The notes: generated by a model from the letters alone, not told the origin. Shown: positions 25,248 through 34,533, numbered from the stretch's first letter. The stretch is DNA of 64,000 nt from Pseudomonas botevensis (GCF_019145475.1 NZ_JAHTKI010000012.1:62001-126000), one strand, 5' to 3'. Translations and numbers: made by a program.

Positions 25248-26492
25248 TTATCGGGTAGGCGCCAGGACGGGCGCAGCGCTGGTATGCCAGATCAACACCT
25301 TGCTGACCCGGTTCTCCTCGGTCTCGAGGATTTCCAGCCGATAACGCCCGATCTTCAGGCATACCGCGCTTTCCGGAATGGTTTCCAGCGCTTCGGTCAC
25401 CAGGCCATTGAGGGTTTTCGGGCCGTCGCTGGGCAGGTGCCAGCCCAGGCATTTGTTCAATTCGCGGATCGAGGCGGCGCCGTCGATCACCATGCGGCCG
25501 TCGGCTTGCGGATGAATATGCGGGTTGTCGAGGCTGTGCTCGCTTTCGAATTCGCCGACGATCTCTTCGAGAATGTCTTCCAGCGTGACGATCCCCAGCA
25601 CCTCGCCGTATTCGTCCACCACCATGCCCAGGCGGCGTTGCTGTTTGTGGAAGTTCAGCAACTGCAATTGCAGCGGGGTGCTTTCCGGCACGAAGTAAGG
25701 CTCGTAACTGGCGGCCAGCAGCGCTTCGCGGGTCAGGTTGTCGGTGTCCAGCAAGTGGCGGATCTGCCGGGTGTTGAGCACTGCTTCAACCTGGTTGATG
25801 TCGCTGTGGAACACCGGCAGGCGCGTGCGTTTGTTGCGGCGCAGTTGCTCGACGATCTCTTCGAGCGGGTCGTCGAGATTGACGCCGTCGACATCGCTGC
25901 GCGGCACCAGGATGTCGTTGACCGTAATGTTGTCCAGCGCATGGATGCCCGAAACCGGGTGCAGGCGGCTGGCCGGGTGCTCAAGGTCGTCATCGTGCTC
26001 GTCAGGCAGGTCGTCCTCGCTCTGTTGCACGACCTGGACCTTGCGCGCGAACGGGCGCAGCAACAGGCGGCTGCTGCCACTGAGCAGCCAGGCGGCGGGA
26101 TAGATGATTTTCAGCGGCACCGCCAGCAACGTGTTGCCGAAGGCCAGCACCGCATCCGGATAGCGCTGGGCGAGGGTGCGCGGGAAGTAGTCGGCGAACA
26201 CCAGCAGGATCGCGCCGGCACCGAGGCAGGCGACCCAAGGTCCCTTTTCTTCACACAGGAAAATCGCCAGCAGCGTGGCAAGCACCACGGCCAGGGCGCG
26301 GCACAGGGTATTGCAGAGAATCAGGCTGTCGAGGGGGAAGCTCAGCTGCGCCAGCGGTTTGTCACTGGCGCGCGAGGCGGTGCGTTGCGCCAGCAGGTAC
26401 TGCTGCGCGACTTCGACGGCGGTAAACAGCCCCGACCACAAAATCAGCAGGACAAATACCGCGAGCATCGGCCCTATGGGCAAACCGTCCAT
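25248..26492 (-). CDS. CNNM/CorC-type membrane protein (DUF21 + CBS pair)
   Basis: 414 aa. The N-terminal DUF21 domain has several membrane spans (MLAVFVLLILWSGLFTAVEVA and others to about residue 130), two CBS domains lie at about 190-320 (MRALDNITVNDILVPRSDVDGV...VVDEYGEVLGIVTLEDILEEIVG), and a C-terminal CorC_HlyC domain follows. Relatives act in magnesium or cobalt efflux and homeostasis (CorB/YtfL/YfjD type). It is 12 bases downstream of ypjD on the same strand, hence an operon. Confidence 0.9.
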   Translation of the reverse strand: MDGLPIGPMLAVFVLLILWSGLFTAVEVAQQYLLAQRTASRASDKPLAQLSFPLDSLILCNTLCRALAVVLATLLAIFLCEEKGPWVACLGAGAILLVFADYFPRTLAQRYPDAVLAFGNTLLAVPLKIIYPAAWLLSGSSRLLLRPFARKVQVVQQSEDDLPDEHDDDLEHPASRLHPVSGIHALDNITVNDILVPRSDVDGVNLDDPLEEIVEQLRRNKRTRLPVFHSDINQVEAVLNTRQIRHLLDTDNLTREALLAASYEPYFVPESTPLQLQLLNFHKQQRRLGMVVDEYGEVLGIVTLEDILEEIVGEFESEHSLDNPHIHPQADGRMVIDGAASIRELNKCLGWHLPSDGPKTLNGLVTEALETIPESAVCLKIGRYRLEILETEENRVSKVLIWHTSAAPVLAPTR

Positions 26493-26504
26493 TTATGCCG
26501 CCCG

Positions 26505-27317
26505 TCAGATGTGCAGGATGTATTCACGGACCAGTTTGCTGCCGAAGTACGCCAACATCAGCAGGCAGAAACCGGCGAGGGTCCAGCGAATCGCTTTGTG
26601 GCCGCGCCAGCCGAGGCGGTTGCGACCCCACAACAGCACGCTGAACACCACCCAGGCCAGACAGGCCAGCAGGGTCTTGTGCACCAGATGCTGGGCAAAC
26701 AGGTTCTCGACGAACAGCCAGCCGGAAATCAGCGACAGCGACAACAAGGTCCAGCCCGCCCAGAGGAAGCCGAACAGCAGGCTTTCCATGGTTTGCAGCG
26801 GCGGGAAGTTGCGGATCAGCCCGGACGGGTGCTTGTGCTTGAGCTGGTGATCCTGCACCAGCAGCAGCAAGGCCTGGAACACCGCGATGGTGAACATGCC
26901 GTAGGCGAGGATCGACAGCAGGATGTGGGCGAGGATGCCGGGCTCTTCATCGATGATCTGGACCGTGCCGGTGGGCGCGAACTGCGCCAGCAACACCGTA
27001 ATCGCTCCCAGCGGGAACAGCAGCACCAGCAGGTTTTCCACCGGGATGCGCGAACAGGCCAGCAGGGTCAGGGCGATGACTGCCGCCGCGATCAGGCTCG
27101 ATGCACTGAAAAAATCCAGGCCCAGGCCGATCGGGGTCAGAAGATGGGTCAGCAGGCTGGCGCTGTGGGCCAGCACGGCGAAGACGCCAAGCGTAACCAG
27201 CAGGCGCTTGTTGGCCTTGGCGCCGGTGGCCAGGCGGGTGCCCTGATAAAGGGTCGCAGCGGCATATAGGAGGGCGGCGGCGAGGGTGGTCAGCAAACTC
27301 GGTGACAAGGGGAGCAT
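26505..27317 (-). CDS. ypjD: Cytochrome c assembly-like inner membrane protein YpjD
   Basis: 270 aa with about eight transmembrane segments and the CcmC/CcsA-like core (DEEPGILAHILLSILAYGMFTIAVFQALLL, ...GWLFVENLFAQHLVHKTLLACLAWVVF). His in AHI and HLVHKT could be heme ligands, as in CcsA proteins. Its real function is unsettled, though the ypjD-corC pair next to ffh is conserved in gammaproteobacteria. It is divergent from ffh. Confidence 0.9.
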   Translation of the reverse strand: MLPLSPSLLTTLAAALLYAAATLYQGTRLATGAKANKRLLVTLGVFAVLAHSASLLTHLLTPIGLGLDFFSASSLIAAAVIALTLLACSRIPVENLLVLLFPLGAITVLLAQFAPTGTVQIIDEEPGILAHILLSILAYGMFTIAVFQALLLLVQDHQLKHKHPSGLIRNFPPLQTMESLLFGFLWAGWTLLSLSLISGWLFVENLFAQHLVHKTLLACLAWVVFSVLLWGRNRLGWRGHKAIRWTLAGFCLLMLAYFGSKLVREYILHI

Positions 27318-27424
27318 AAGTCCTGTTAGGCAAGCCCGAAAGGCGCTGAGTTTGGCATAGAACGGTCACGGCACGAAAGACCACATGACCTGACGGCGAG
27401 GTGTCCGCCAGACGCAGTCTTCGC

Positions 27425-27430
27425 TATAAT
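27425..27430 (+). promoter_or_regulatory. Candidate -10 for ffh
   Basis: A perfect TATAAT lies about 98 bases upstream of the ffh ATG in the ypjD/ffh divergent gap. No good -35 is seen at 16-18 bases upstream (the region reads GTGTCC), so a promoter is plausible but unproven. Confidence 0.4.
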
Positions 27431-27527
27431 CCGCGACCTGCCCACGCCGCAGGCTCGCCGAGCACATGTTGATTCCGGTCTGGGCCGCCATTATCCCGGT
27501 CTACACAGGGCCTGAAAGGATCGCGCA

Positions 27528-28904
27528 ATGTTTGAAAACTTAACCGACCGTCTCTCGCAGACGCTGCGCCATGTCACCGGCAAGGCGAAGCTGACCGAGG
27601 ACAACATCAAAGACACCCTGCGCGAAGTGCGCATGGCGTTGCTCGAAGCCGACGTCGCCCTGCCGGTGGTCAAGGACTTCGTCAGTTCGGTCAAGGAACG
27701 CGCCGTCGGCACCGAGGTGTCGCGCAGCCTGACGCCAGGCCAGGCGTTCGTGAAGATCGTCCAGGCCCAGCTCGAAAGCCTGATGGGCGCGGCCAACGAA
27801 GATTTGAACCTGAGTGCCGTGCCACCTGCCGTCGTACTGATGGCCGGTCTGCAGGGTGCCGGTAAAACCACCACCGCCGGCAAACTGGCGCGCTTCCTTA
27901 AAGAGCGCAAGAAGAAGTCGGTCATGGTGGTGTCGGCGGACATCTACCGTCCGGCGGCGATCAAGCAGCTGGAAACCCTGGCCAGCGACATCGGCGTGAC
28001 GTTCTTCCCGTCCGACCTGAGCCAGAAACCGGTCGACATCGCCAACGCGGCTATTAAAGAAGCAAAACTGAAATTCATCGACGTGGTCATCGTCGACACC
28101 GCCGGCCGTCTGCACATCGACGAAGAGATGATGGGCGAGATCAAGGCGCTGCACGCCGCGATCAACCCGGTCGAAACCCTGTTCGTGGTCGACGCCATGA
28201 CCGGCCAGGACGCTGCCAACACGGCCAAGGCCTTCGGCGATGCGCTGCCGCTGACCGGTGTGATTCTGACCAAGGTCGACGGCGACGCCCGTGGCGGTGC
28301 CGCGCTGTCCGTGCGTGCGATCACTGGCAAGCCGATCAAGTTCATCGGTATGGGCGAGAAGACCGAAGCGCTCGAGCCGTTCCACCCTGAGCGTATCGCG
28401 TCGCGGATCCTCGGCATGGGTGACGTGCTCAGCCTGATCGAGCAGGCCGAGCAGACCCTCGACAAGGAAAAGGCCGACAAGCTGGCCAAGAAGCTGAAGA
28501 AGGGCAAAGGCTTCGATCTGGAAGACTTCCGCGATCAGTTGCAACAGATGAAGAACATGGGCGGCCTTGGCGGGCTCATGGACAAGCTGCCGAACATCGG
28601 TGGCGTCAACCTGTCGCAGATGGGCAATGCCCAGAATGCGGCTGAAAAGCAGTTCAAGCAGATGGAAGCCATCATCAACTCCATGACCCCGGCCGAGCGC
28701 CGCGACCCTGAGCTGATCAGCGGTTCGCGCAAGCGCCGGATCGCCTTGGGTTCCGGCACTCAGGTGCAGGACATCGGTCGCTTGATCAAGCAGCACAAGC
28801 AGATGCAGAAGATGATGAAGAAATTCTCCGCCAAGGGCGGAATGGCGAAAATGATGCGCGGCATGGGCGGTATGTTGCCCGGCGGTGGCATGCCAAAGAT
28901 GTAA
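27528..28904 (+). CDS. ffh: Signal recognition particle protein Ffh
   Basis: SRP54 GTPase that pairs with 4.5S RNA to deliver inner-membrane proteins to FtsY (458 aa). N domain 1-85; G domain with GLQGAGKTTTAGKLA (residues about 106-120), DTAGRLH and TKVDGDARGG. The methionine-rich M domain (from about 325) ends MMRGMGGMLPGGGMPKM. Normal length. The 4.5S RNA gene is not in this window. Confidence 0.98.
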   Translation: MFENLTDRLSQTLRHVTGKAKLTEDNIKDTLREVRMALLEADVALPVVKDFVSSVKERAVGTEVSRSLTPGQAFVKIVQAQLESLMGAANEDLNLSAVPPAVVLMAGLQGAGKTTTAGKLARFLKERKKKSVMVVSADIYRPAAIKQLETLASDIGVTFFPSDLSQKPVDIANAAIKEAKLKFIDVVIVDTAGRLHIDEEMMGEIKALHAAINPVETLFVVDAMTGQDAANTAKAFGDALPLTGVILTKVDGDARGGAALSVRAITGKPIKFIGMGEKTEALEPFHPERIASRILGMGDVLSLIEQAEQTLDKEKADKLAKKLKKGKGFDLEDFRDQLQQMKNMGGLGGLMDKLPNIGGVNLSQMGNAQNAAEKQFKQMEAIINSMTPAERRDPELISGSRKRRIALGSGTQVQDIGRLIKQHKQMQKMMKKFSAKGGMAKMMRGMGGMLPGGGMPKM

Positions 28905-29053
28905 AAGAACTCGCCGGTCGTCGTACCGGCGCAGGCCCCGCAAGGATGCGGGATCCACAGCAAACCCGCACCCGGCGGGAGCTGACCGGCCGTTTTCATC
29001 GACGGCTCTATCGCAAATCTGCACGGCATGCCACAGGCGCCGGAAAAAGTCAT

Positions 29054-29081
29054 TTGCAAAAGTCCGGATATTCCTTAGAAT
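29054..29081 (+). promoter_or_regulatory. Sigma-70 promoter for rpsP operon
   Basis: TTGCAA, a 16-base spacer, then TAGAAT. It lies about 70 bases upstream of the rpsP ATG in a 249-base gap that follows ffh. A GC-rich hairpin (GCCGGT/ACCGGC, 28912-28929) just after ffh may separate the two transcripts. Confidence 0.65.
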
Positions 29082-29153
29082 ATGCGGCCTTTCGGGCACC
29101 CATGCCCGCTGTGCATTTAGATTTGCAGCACCGACTACAGGAACGATGTTCAC

Positions 29154-29405
29154 ATGCTAACAATCCGTCTTGCCCTTGGCGGCTCCAAAAAGCGCCCGTT
29201 TTACCACCTGACCGTAACCGACTCCCGCAACCCGCGTGACGGTTCCCACAAGGAACAAATCGGCTTCTTCAACCCGGTTGCCCGTGGTCAGGAAGTTCGT
29301 CTGTCTGTAAACGACGAGCGTCTGAACTACTGGTTGAGCGTTGGCGCACAGCCATCTGAGCGTGTTGCTCAGTTGCTGAAGGAAAAAGCCAAGGCTGCAG
29401 CCTGA
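29154..29405 (+). CDS. rpsP: 30S ribosomal protein S16
   Basis: 83 aa, beginning MLTIRLALGGSKKRPFYHLT with the family's R-L-G-K/RPFY pattern and the FFNP motif (EQIGFFNPVARG). First gene of the rpsP-rimM-trmD-rplS operon, conserved across bacteria; rimM follows after 5 bases. Confidence 0.98.
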   Translation: MLTIRLALGGSKKRPFYHLTVTDSRNPRDGSHKEQIGFFNPVARGQEVRLSVNDERLNYWLSVGAQPSERVAQLLKEKAKAAA

Positions 29406-29410
29406 GCAAT

Positions 29411-29947
29411 ATGAGCGCGACGCCAGAAAAAGCTGATGACCTGATCGTTGTCGGCAAGATTTTTTCGGTTCACGGCGTTCGCGGCGAGGTGAAGGTCTTT
29501 TCCTTTACCGATCCGATAGAAAACCTGTTGGATTACCGCAACTGGACGCTTCGGCGCGAAGGCGTGGTCAAACAGGTCGAGCTGGTCAGTGGCCGTTCCA
29601 CTCAAAAGGATCTGGTCGCCAAGCTCAAAGGCCTCGACGATCGTGATGAAGCCCGTCTTCTGAGCGGTTACGAGATTTGTATCTCGCGAAGCCTTTTGCC
29701 CGACCTGACTGACGACGAGTACTACTGGTACGAGTTGGTTGGTCTGAAAGTCATCAACCAGGACGAACAGCTGTTCGGCAAGGTTGATCACCTGTTGGAG
29801 ACCGGCGCGAACGATGTATTGGTGGTCAAGCCCTGCGCAGGCAGCCTGGATGATCGCGAGCGGTTGTTGCCCTATACAGAGCAATGCGTGCTGGCAATCG
29901 ACCTGGAGGCAGGCGAAATGAGGGTGGAATGGGACGCGGATTTCTAA
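29411..29947 (+). CDS. rimM: Ribosome maturation factor RimM
   Basis: 16S rRNA processing factor that binds S19 during 30S head assembly (178 aa). N-terminal RimM barrel with VVGKIFSVHGVRGEVKVFSFTD and a C-terminal PRC barrel with YYWYELVGLKVIN and GANDVLVV. It lies between rpsP and trmD with 5- and 3-base gaps. Confidence 0.97.
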   Translation: MSATPEKADDLIVVGKIFSVHGVRGEVKVFSFTDPIENLLDYRNWTLRREGVVKQVELVSGRSTQKDLVAKLKGLDDRDEARLLSGYEICISRSLLPDLTDDEYYWYELVGLKVINQDEQLFGKVDHLLETGANDVLVVKPCAGSLDDRERLLPYTEQCVLAIDLEAGEMRVEWDADF

Positions 29948-29950
29948 GCA

Positions 29951-30703
29951 ATGGCCAGCCTGCGCATAGAAGTCATCACGTTGTTCCCCGAGATGTTCTC
30001 GGCCATCAGTGAGTACGGCATTACCAGTCGTGCGGTCAAACAGGAGCTCTTGCAGCTGACCTGTTGGAATCCGCGAGATTACACGACGGATCGACATCAC
30101 ACTGTGGACGATCGCCCGTTTGGCGGTGGTCCGGGCATGGTGATGAAGATCAAGCCCCTGGAAGATGCTCTGGTTCAGGCCAAGGCAGCAGCCGGGGAGG
30201 CGGCGAAGGTGATTTACCTGTCCCCCCAAGGCCGTCAACTGAATCAGTCGGCGGTACGCGAGTTGGCAACATCGGATGCATTGATCCTGATTGCCGGCCG
30301 CTATGAAGGCATTGACGAGCGGTTTATTGAGGCTCATGTCGATGAAGAGTGGTCGATTGGCGACTATGTATTGTCTGGCGGCGAGCTGCCGGCCATGGTC
30401 CTGATCGATGCGGTTACACGACTGCTGCCTGGAGCTTTAGGGCATGCGGACTCCGCCGAGGAAGATTCCTTTACGGATGGTCTGCTGGATTGCCCGCACT
30501 ACACCCGACCTGAGGTGTATGCGGATCAGCGTGTACCCGACGTGTTGCTGAGTGGCAACCACGCGCACATCCGGCGTTGGCGTTTACAGCAGTCCCTTGG
30601 TCGGACCTATGAACGACGCGCCGATCTTCTGGAAAGCCGCTCGCTTTCTGGAGAAGAGAAGAAGCTGCTCGAGGAATACATCCGCGAGCGGGACGATAGT
30701 TAA
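29951..30703 (+). CDS. trmD: tRNA (guanine-N1-)-methyltransferase TrmD
   Basis: Methylates G37 of tRNAs to prevent +1 frameshifting (250 aa). SPOUT knot enzyme: N-terminal EVITLFPEMF, PFGGGPGMVMK, YLSPQGRQL, the AdoMet-binding GRYEGIDER and SIGDYVLSGGELPAM, and C-terminal LLSGNHAHIRRWR. It starts 3 bases after rimM, so translation is coupled. Confidence 0.98.
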   Translation: MASLRIEVITLFPEMFSAISEYGITSRAVKQELLQLTCWNPRDYTTDRHHTVDDRPFGGGPGMVMKIKPLEDALVQAKAAAGEAAKVIYLSPQGRQLNQSAVRELATSDALILIAGRYEGIDERFIEAHVDEEWSIGDYVLSGGELPAMVLIDAVTRLLPGALGHADSAEEDSFTDGLLDCPHYTRPEVYADQRVPDVLLSGNHAHIRRWRLQQSLGRTYERRADLLESRSLSGEEKKLLEEYIRERDDS

Positions 30704-30748
30704 CAACGTATCGATGGTAGATCCGACGATTTACCTTAGGAGCACAGC

Positions 30749-31099
30749 ATGACCAACAAAATCATCCTTGCACTCGAAGCAGAGCAGATGAGCAAAGAAA
30801 TCCCTGCCTTTGCCCCGGGCGACACCATTGTCGTTCAGGTGAAAGTGAAGGAAGGCGATCGTTCCCGTCTGCAAGCGTTCGAAGGCGTTGTAATCGCCAA
30901 GCGTAACCGCGGCGTGAACAGTGCGTTCACCGTTCGTAAAATCTCCAACGGTGTTGGCGTAGAACGTACTTTCCAGACCTACTCCCCGCAAATCGACAGC
31001 ATGGCTGTCAAGCGTCGCGGTGACGTACGTAAAGCCAAGCTGTACTACCTGCGCGACCTGTCGGGTAAAGCAGCTCGCATCAAGGAAAAACTGGTTTAA
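30749..31099 (+). CDS. rplS: 50S ribosomal protein L19
   Basis: 116 aa at the 30S-50S interface. It contains FAPGDTIVVQVKVKEGDRSRLQAFEGVVIA and ends with the basic RRGDVRKAKLYYLRDLSGKAARIKEKL. Last gene of the operon, 45 bases after trmD with AGGAG before the ATG, and followed by a strong terminator. Confidence 0.98.
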   Translation: MTNKIILALEAEQMSKEIPAFAPGDTIVVQVKVKEGDRSRLQAFEGVVIAKRNRGVNSAFTVRKISNGVGVERTFQTYSPQIDSMAVKRRGDVRKAKLYYLRDLSGKAARIKEKLV

Positions 31100-31117
31100 T
31101 CCCAGTCTCCGATGCAG

Positions 31118-31145
31118 AAAAAAGCAGCCTACGGGCTGCTTTTTT
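31118..31145. terminator. Terminator of the rpsP-rplS operon
   Basis: AAAAAAGCAGCC, loop TACG, GGCTGCTTTTTT: a 12-bp stem including the A/T arms and a UACG tetraloop. It starts 19 bases after rplS. Confidence 0.95.
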
Positions 31146-31318
31146 GTTGCCTGCGATTTATTCATCCCGGTTCCGCGGGATGATTCGGAATCGGATCACT
31201 GCGTTCGATGGCTGTGGGGGTGGGAATCGATGGCCTGGACAACACAGAACGGTTCCTTGAACTGACGCGCTGTGAAAGACTGACCGCCATTTCCCGTTCA
31301 CTCGTTATTTGCGTGCCC

Positions 31319-32215
31319 ATGCCTGCCATCGACCATCCGCTGATTGACCAGTTTCTCGACGCCCTGTGGCTGGAAAAAGGCCTGTCCGATAACACCCGCG
31401 ATGCCTATCGCAGTGATCTGGCACTGTTCAACGGCTGGTTGCAGGAAAAACATCTGGAACTGATCAACGCCGGTCGCGAGCTGATCCTCGATCACCTGGC
31501 CTGGCGTCTGGAGCAGAATTACAAACCCCGCTCCACCGCGCGATTTCTCTCCGGTGTTCGTGGCTTTTATCGCTATCTGCTGCGAGAAAAGCTGATCTCG
31601 GTCGACCCGACCTTGCGCGTGGACATGCCGCAACTGGGCCGACCACTGCCCAAATCCCTGTCGGAGGCCGATGTCGAAGCGCTGCTCGCAGCACCGGATC
31701 TGAGCGAAGCCATCGGCCAGCGCGATCGCGCCATGCTCGAAGTGCTGTACGCCTGTGGCTTGCGGGTGACTGAGCTGGTGAGCCTGACGCTGGAGCAGGT
31801 CAACCTGCGCCAGGGTGTGCTGCGGGTCATGGGCAAGGGCAGCAAGGAGCGCCTGGTGCCGATGGGCGAGGAGGCGATTGTCTGGGTCGAGCGATACCTG
31901 CGCGATGGTCGCAGCGAACTGCTCGGCGGGCGCCCCAGCGATGTGCTGTTCCCCAGCCTGCGCGGCGAGCAGATGACCCGGCAGACCTTCTGGCACCGCA
32001 TCAAGCATCAGGCCAAGGTCGCCGGGATCGGCAAGTCCCTGTCGCCGCACACGTTGCGCCACGCCTTCGCCACTCACTTGCTCAACCACGGTGCGGACTT
32101 GCGGGTGGTGCAGATGCTGTTGGGGCACAGCGATCTGTCGACCACGCAGATTTACACCCATGTCGCCCGGGCACGGTTGCAGGACCTGCATGCCAAACAT
32201 CACCCGCGTGGCTGA
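31319..32215 (+). CDS. xerD: Site-specific tyrosine recombinase XerD
   Basis: Resolves chromosome dimers at dif with XerC and FtsK (298 aa). All catalytic residues are present: Arg149 (CGLRVTEL), Lys173 (GKGSKER), His244 and Arg247 (PHTLRHAF), His270 (LLGHSD) and Tyr279 (TQIYTH). The N-terminal SAM-like DNA-binding domain covers residues about 1-95. ATG 31319 gives MPAIDHPLIDQFLDALWLEKGLS, typical of XerD; the extra upstream frame is not conserved. This is the housekeeping copy in its usual place before dsbC, not an integrase of a mobile element. Confidence 0.96.
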   Translation: MPAIDHPLIDQFLDALWLEKGLSDNTRDAYRSDLALFNGWLQEKHLELINAGRELILDHLAWRLEQNYKPRSTARFLSGVRGFYRYLLREKLISVDPTLRVDMPQLGRPLPKSLSEADVEALLAAPDLSEAIGQRDRAMLEVLYACGLRVTELVSLTLEQVNLRQGVLRVMGKGSKERLVPMGEEAIVWVERYLRDGRSELLGGRPSDVLFPSLRGEQMTRQTFWHRIKHQAKVAGIGKSLSPHTLRHAFATHLLNHGADLRVVQMLLGHSDLSTTQIYTHVARARLQDLHAKHHPRG

Positions 32216-32364
32216 ACCAGGAAGCCGGAAGTCTTGCGACAGGCGCATTCGGCCATGCAGGCCTTATGTGTTAGGCTTTGCCGGTTTGCACGATGGGCGG
32301 TTATGACCCGGTGTTCCGGCACGGGCGTTCTGATCGTTCCATTTGTCCGCCTTCAGGAGTTCTC

Positions 32365-33096
32365 ATGCGTCTGACCCAGATTTTCGCCGCCGCAGCCATT
32401 GCGTTGGTCAGCACCTTTGCCGTCGCCGATGATGCGGCCGACAAAGCCATCCGCCAGAGCCTGGAAAACCTCCAGCTCGACGTGCCGGTGGACACCATTA
32501 CCGCCAGCCCGCTGCCGGGCCTGTACGAAGTCAAGCTCAAGGGCAGCCGCGTGCTCTACGCCAGCGCCGACGGCCAGTACATCGTTCAGGGCTACATGTT
32601 CCAGCTCAAGGACGGTAAACCGGTCAACCTGACCGAGAAGACCGAGCGCCTGGGCATTTCCAAACTGATCAATGCGATCCCGGTGGCCGAAACCGTGGTC
32701 TACCCGGCCGTGGGCGAAACCAAGTCCCACATCACCGTGTTCACCGACACCACGTGCCCGTACTGCCACAAGCTGCACGCCGAAGTGCCGGAGCTGAACA
32801 AGCGCGGCATCGAAGTGCGTTATGTCGCGTTCCCGCGCCAGGGCCTGGGTTCGCCGGGTGACGAGCAACTGCAAGCGGTGTGGTGCTCCAAAGACAAGAA
32901 GTCGGCCATGGACAAAATGGTCGACGGCAAGGAAATCAAGGCCGCCAAGTGCGATAACCCGGTTTCCAAGCAGTTCGCCCTCGGTCAGTCGATCGGTGTG
33001 AACGGCACGCCGGCCATCGTTTTGGCTGACGGACAAGTCATCCCGGGCTACCAGCCTGCGCCACAAGTCGCCAAACTGGCGCTGGGCGCGAAGTAA
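32365..33096 (+). CDS. dsbC: Thiol:disulfide interchange protein DsbC
   Basis: Periplasmic disulfide isomerase (243 aa). Signal peptide MRLTQIFAAAAIALVSTFAVA, N-terminal dimerisation domain to about residue 80, and a thioredoxin-like domain with the CPYC active site at 131-134. The cis-Pro loop GTPAIVL comes later. ATG 32365 has AGGAG 5 bases upstream. It is kept in reduced form by DsbD (not here). Located between xerD and hom as in other pseudomonads. Confidence 0.96.
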   Translation: MRLTQIFAAAAIALVSTFAVADDAADKAIRQSLENLQLDVPVDTITASPLPGLYEVKLKGSRVLYASADGQYIVQGYMFQLKDGKPVNLTEKTERLGISKLINAIPVAETVVYPAVGETKSHITVFTDTTCPYCHKLHAEVPELNKRGIEVRYVAFPRQGLGSPGDEQLQAVWCSKDKKSAMDKMVDGKEIKAAKCDNPVSKQFALGQSIGVNGTPAIVLADGQVIPGYQPAPQVAKLALGAK

Positions 33097-33188
33097 ATTC
33101 GCATCGTCACGGGCAGCCGTTGACGAGCGTGGTCCGGTGGCAGCATTGCCGGGCCATCAATGAGAGCCGCGAACCTGCGGTTGTTTTC

Positions 33189-33214
33189 ACGGCCGGCCTC
33201 GTGTCGGCCGTTTT
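33189..33214 (+). terminator. Terminator-like hairpin just before the hom ribosome-binding site
   Basis: ACGGCCG, a 9-base loop, CGGCCGT, then TTT: a GC-rich 7-bp stem with a T-run. It ends 3 bases before the GGGGAG ribosome-binding site of hom. Either it terminates dsbC transcription or, if the hom transcript starts upstream of it, it could act as an attenuator. The structure is visible; the regulatory role is inferred. Confidence 0.55.
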
Positions 33215-33228
33215 ATGGGGAGTTCACA

Positions 33229-34533
33229 GTGAAACCGGTCAAAGTAGGCATCTGTGGGTTAGGGACCGTCGGTGGCGGAACCTTCAACGTACTTCAGCGC
33301 AACGCCGAGGAAATTGCTCGTCGTGCCGGGCGTGGAATCGAAGTGGCACAAATTGCCATGCGCACGCCAAAGCCTCAGTTCCAGACGACCGGTATTGCGA
33401 TTACCAACGATGTCTTCGAAGTGGCCACGAACCCTGAGATCGACATCGTCATAGAGCTGATGGGCGGCTATACCGTTGCCCGCGAGCTGGTACTCAAGGC
33501 CATCGAGAATGGCAAGCATGTGGTCACCGCGAACAAGGCTCTGATTGCCGTTCACGGTAATGAAATTTTCGCCAAGGCACGCGAGAAAGGCGTCATCGTG
33601 GCGTTCGAAGCGGCCGTGGCCGGTGGCATTCCGGTGATCAAGGCGATCCGCGAAGGCCTGTCCGCCAACCGTATCAACTGGGTGGCCGGGATCATCAACG
33701 GCACCGGCAACTTCATCCTCACCGAAATGCGCGAGAAGGGTCGCACCTTCGAAGACGTGCTGGCCGAAGCCCAGGCGCTGGGTTATGCCGAAGCCGATCC
33801 GACCTTCGACGTTGAAGGCATCGACGCCGCGCATAAGCTGACGATCCTGGCCTCGATCGCGTTCGGCATTCCGCTGCAATTCGACAAGGCTTACACCGAA
33901 GGCATCACCAAGCTGACCACCGCCGACGTGAACTACGCCGAAGCCCTGGGCTACCGCATCAAGCACCTCGGTGTGGCGCGCAGCACTGCTGCCGGCATCG
34001 AGTTGCGCGTCCACCCGACGCTGATCCCGGCCGATCGTCTGATCGCCAACGTCAACGGCGTGATGAACGCGGTGATGGTCAACGGCGACGCTGCCGGTTC
34101 GACCCTGTTCTACGGCGCTGGCGCCGGCATGGAGCCGACCGCTTCGTCGGTGATCGCCGACCTGGTGGACGTGGTTCGCGCCATGACCTCCGACCCGGAA
34201 AACCGCGTTCCGCACCTGGCCTTCCAGCCGGATTCGCTGTCGGCCCATCCGATCCTGCCGATCGAAGCCTGCGAAAGCGCTTACTACCTGCGCATCCAGG
34301 CCAAGGACCATCCGGGCGTTCTGGCCCAGGTGGCGAGCATCCTGTCGGAGCGTGGCATCAACATCGAGTCGATCATGCAGAAGGAAGTCGAGGAGCACGA
34401 TGGCCTGGTGCCGATGATCCTGCTGACCCATCGTGTGCTGGAGCAGCACATCAACGACGCCATCGCTGCCCTCGAAGCGCTGGCGGGTGTGGTCGGTCCG
34501 GTTGTGCGGATCCGTGTCGAGTCCCTGAACTAA
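33229..34533 (+). CDS. hom: Homoserine dehydrogenase
   Basis: Reduces aspartate semialdehyde to homoserine in Thr/Met synthesis (434 aa). The N-terminal Rossmann motif VGICGLGTVGGGT (residues about 5-17), the catalytic core with GIINGTGNFILTEM and DPTFDVEGIDAAHKL, and a C-terminal ACT domain (from about 350, IQAKDHPGVLAQVASILSERGINIES) for threonine feedback are all visible. Start is GTG 33229 with GGGGAG 6 bases upstream; the frame runs further 5' through the hairpin and is not coding there. thrC follows after 63 bases. Confidence 0.96.
   Translation: MKPVKVGICGLGTVGGGTFNVLQRNAEEIARRAGRGIEVAQIAMRTPKPQFQTTGIAITNDVFEVATNPEIDIVIELMGGYTVARELVLKAIENGKHVVTANKALIAVHGNEIFAKAREKGVIVAFEAAVAGGIPVIKAIREGLSANRINWVAGIINGTGNFILTEMREKGRTFEDVLAEAQALGYAEADPTFDVEGIDAAHKLTILASIAFGIPLQFDKAYTEGITKLTTADVNYAEALGYRIKHLGVARSTAAGIELRVHPTLIPADRLIANVNGVMNAVMVNGDAAGSTLFYGAGAGMEPTASSVIADLVDVVRAMTSDPENRVPHLAFQPDSLSAHPILPIEACESAYYLRIQAKDHPGVLAQVASILSERGINIESIMQKEVEEHDGLVPMILLTHRVLEQHINDAIAALEALAGVVGPVVRIRVESLN

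Noticed and set aside
31319..32215. XerD-like recombinase as integrase of a mobile element
   Set aside because: It is in the conserved rplS-xerD-dsbC context and matches the housekeeping XerD N-terminus; no att sites or cargo beside it.
33097..33228. Threonine attenuator with leader peptide
   Set aside because: No Thr/Ile-rich short ORF precedes the hairpin, so classical attenuation is not supported; only the hairpin itself is reported.
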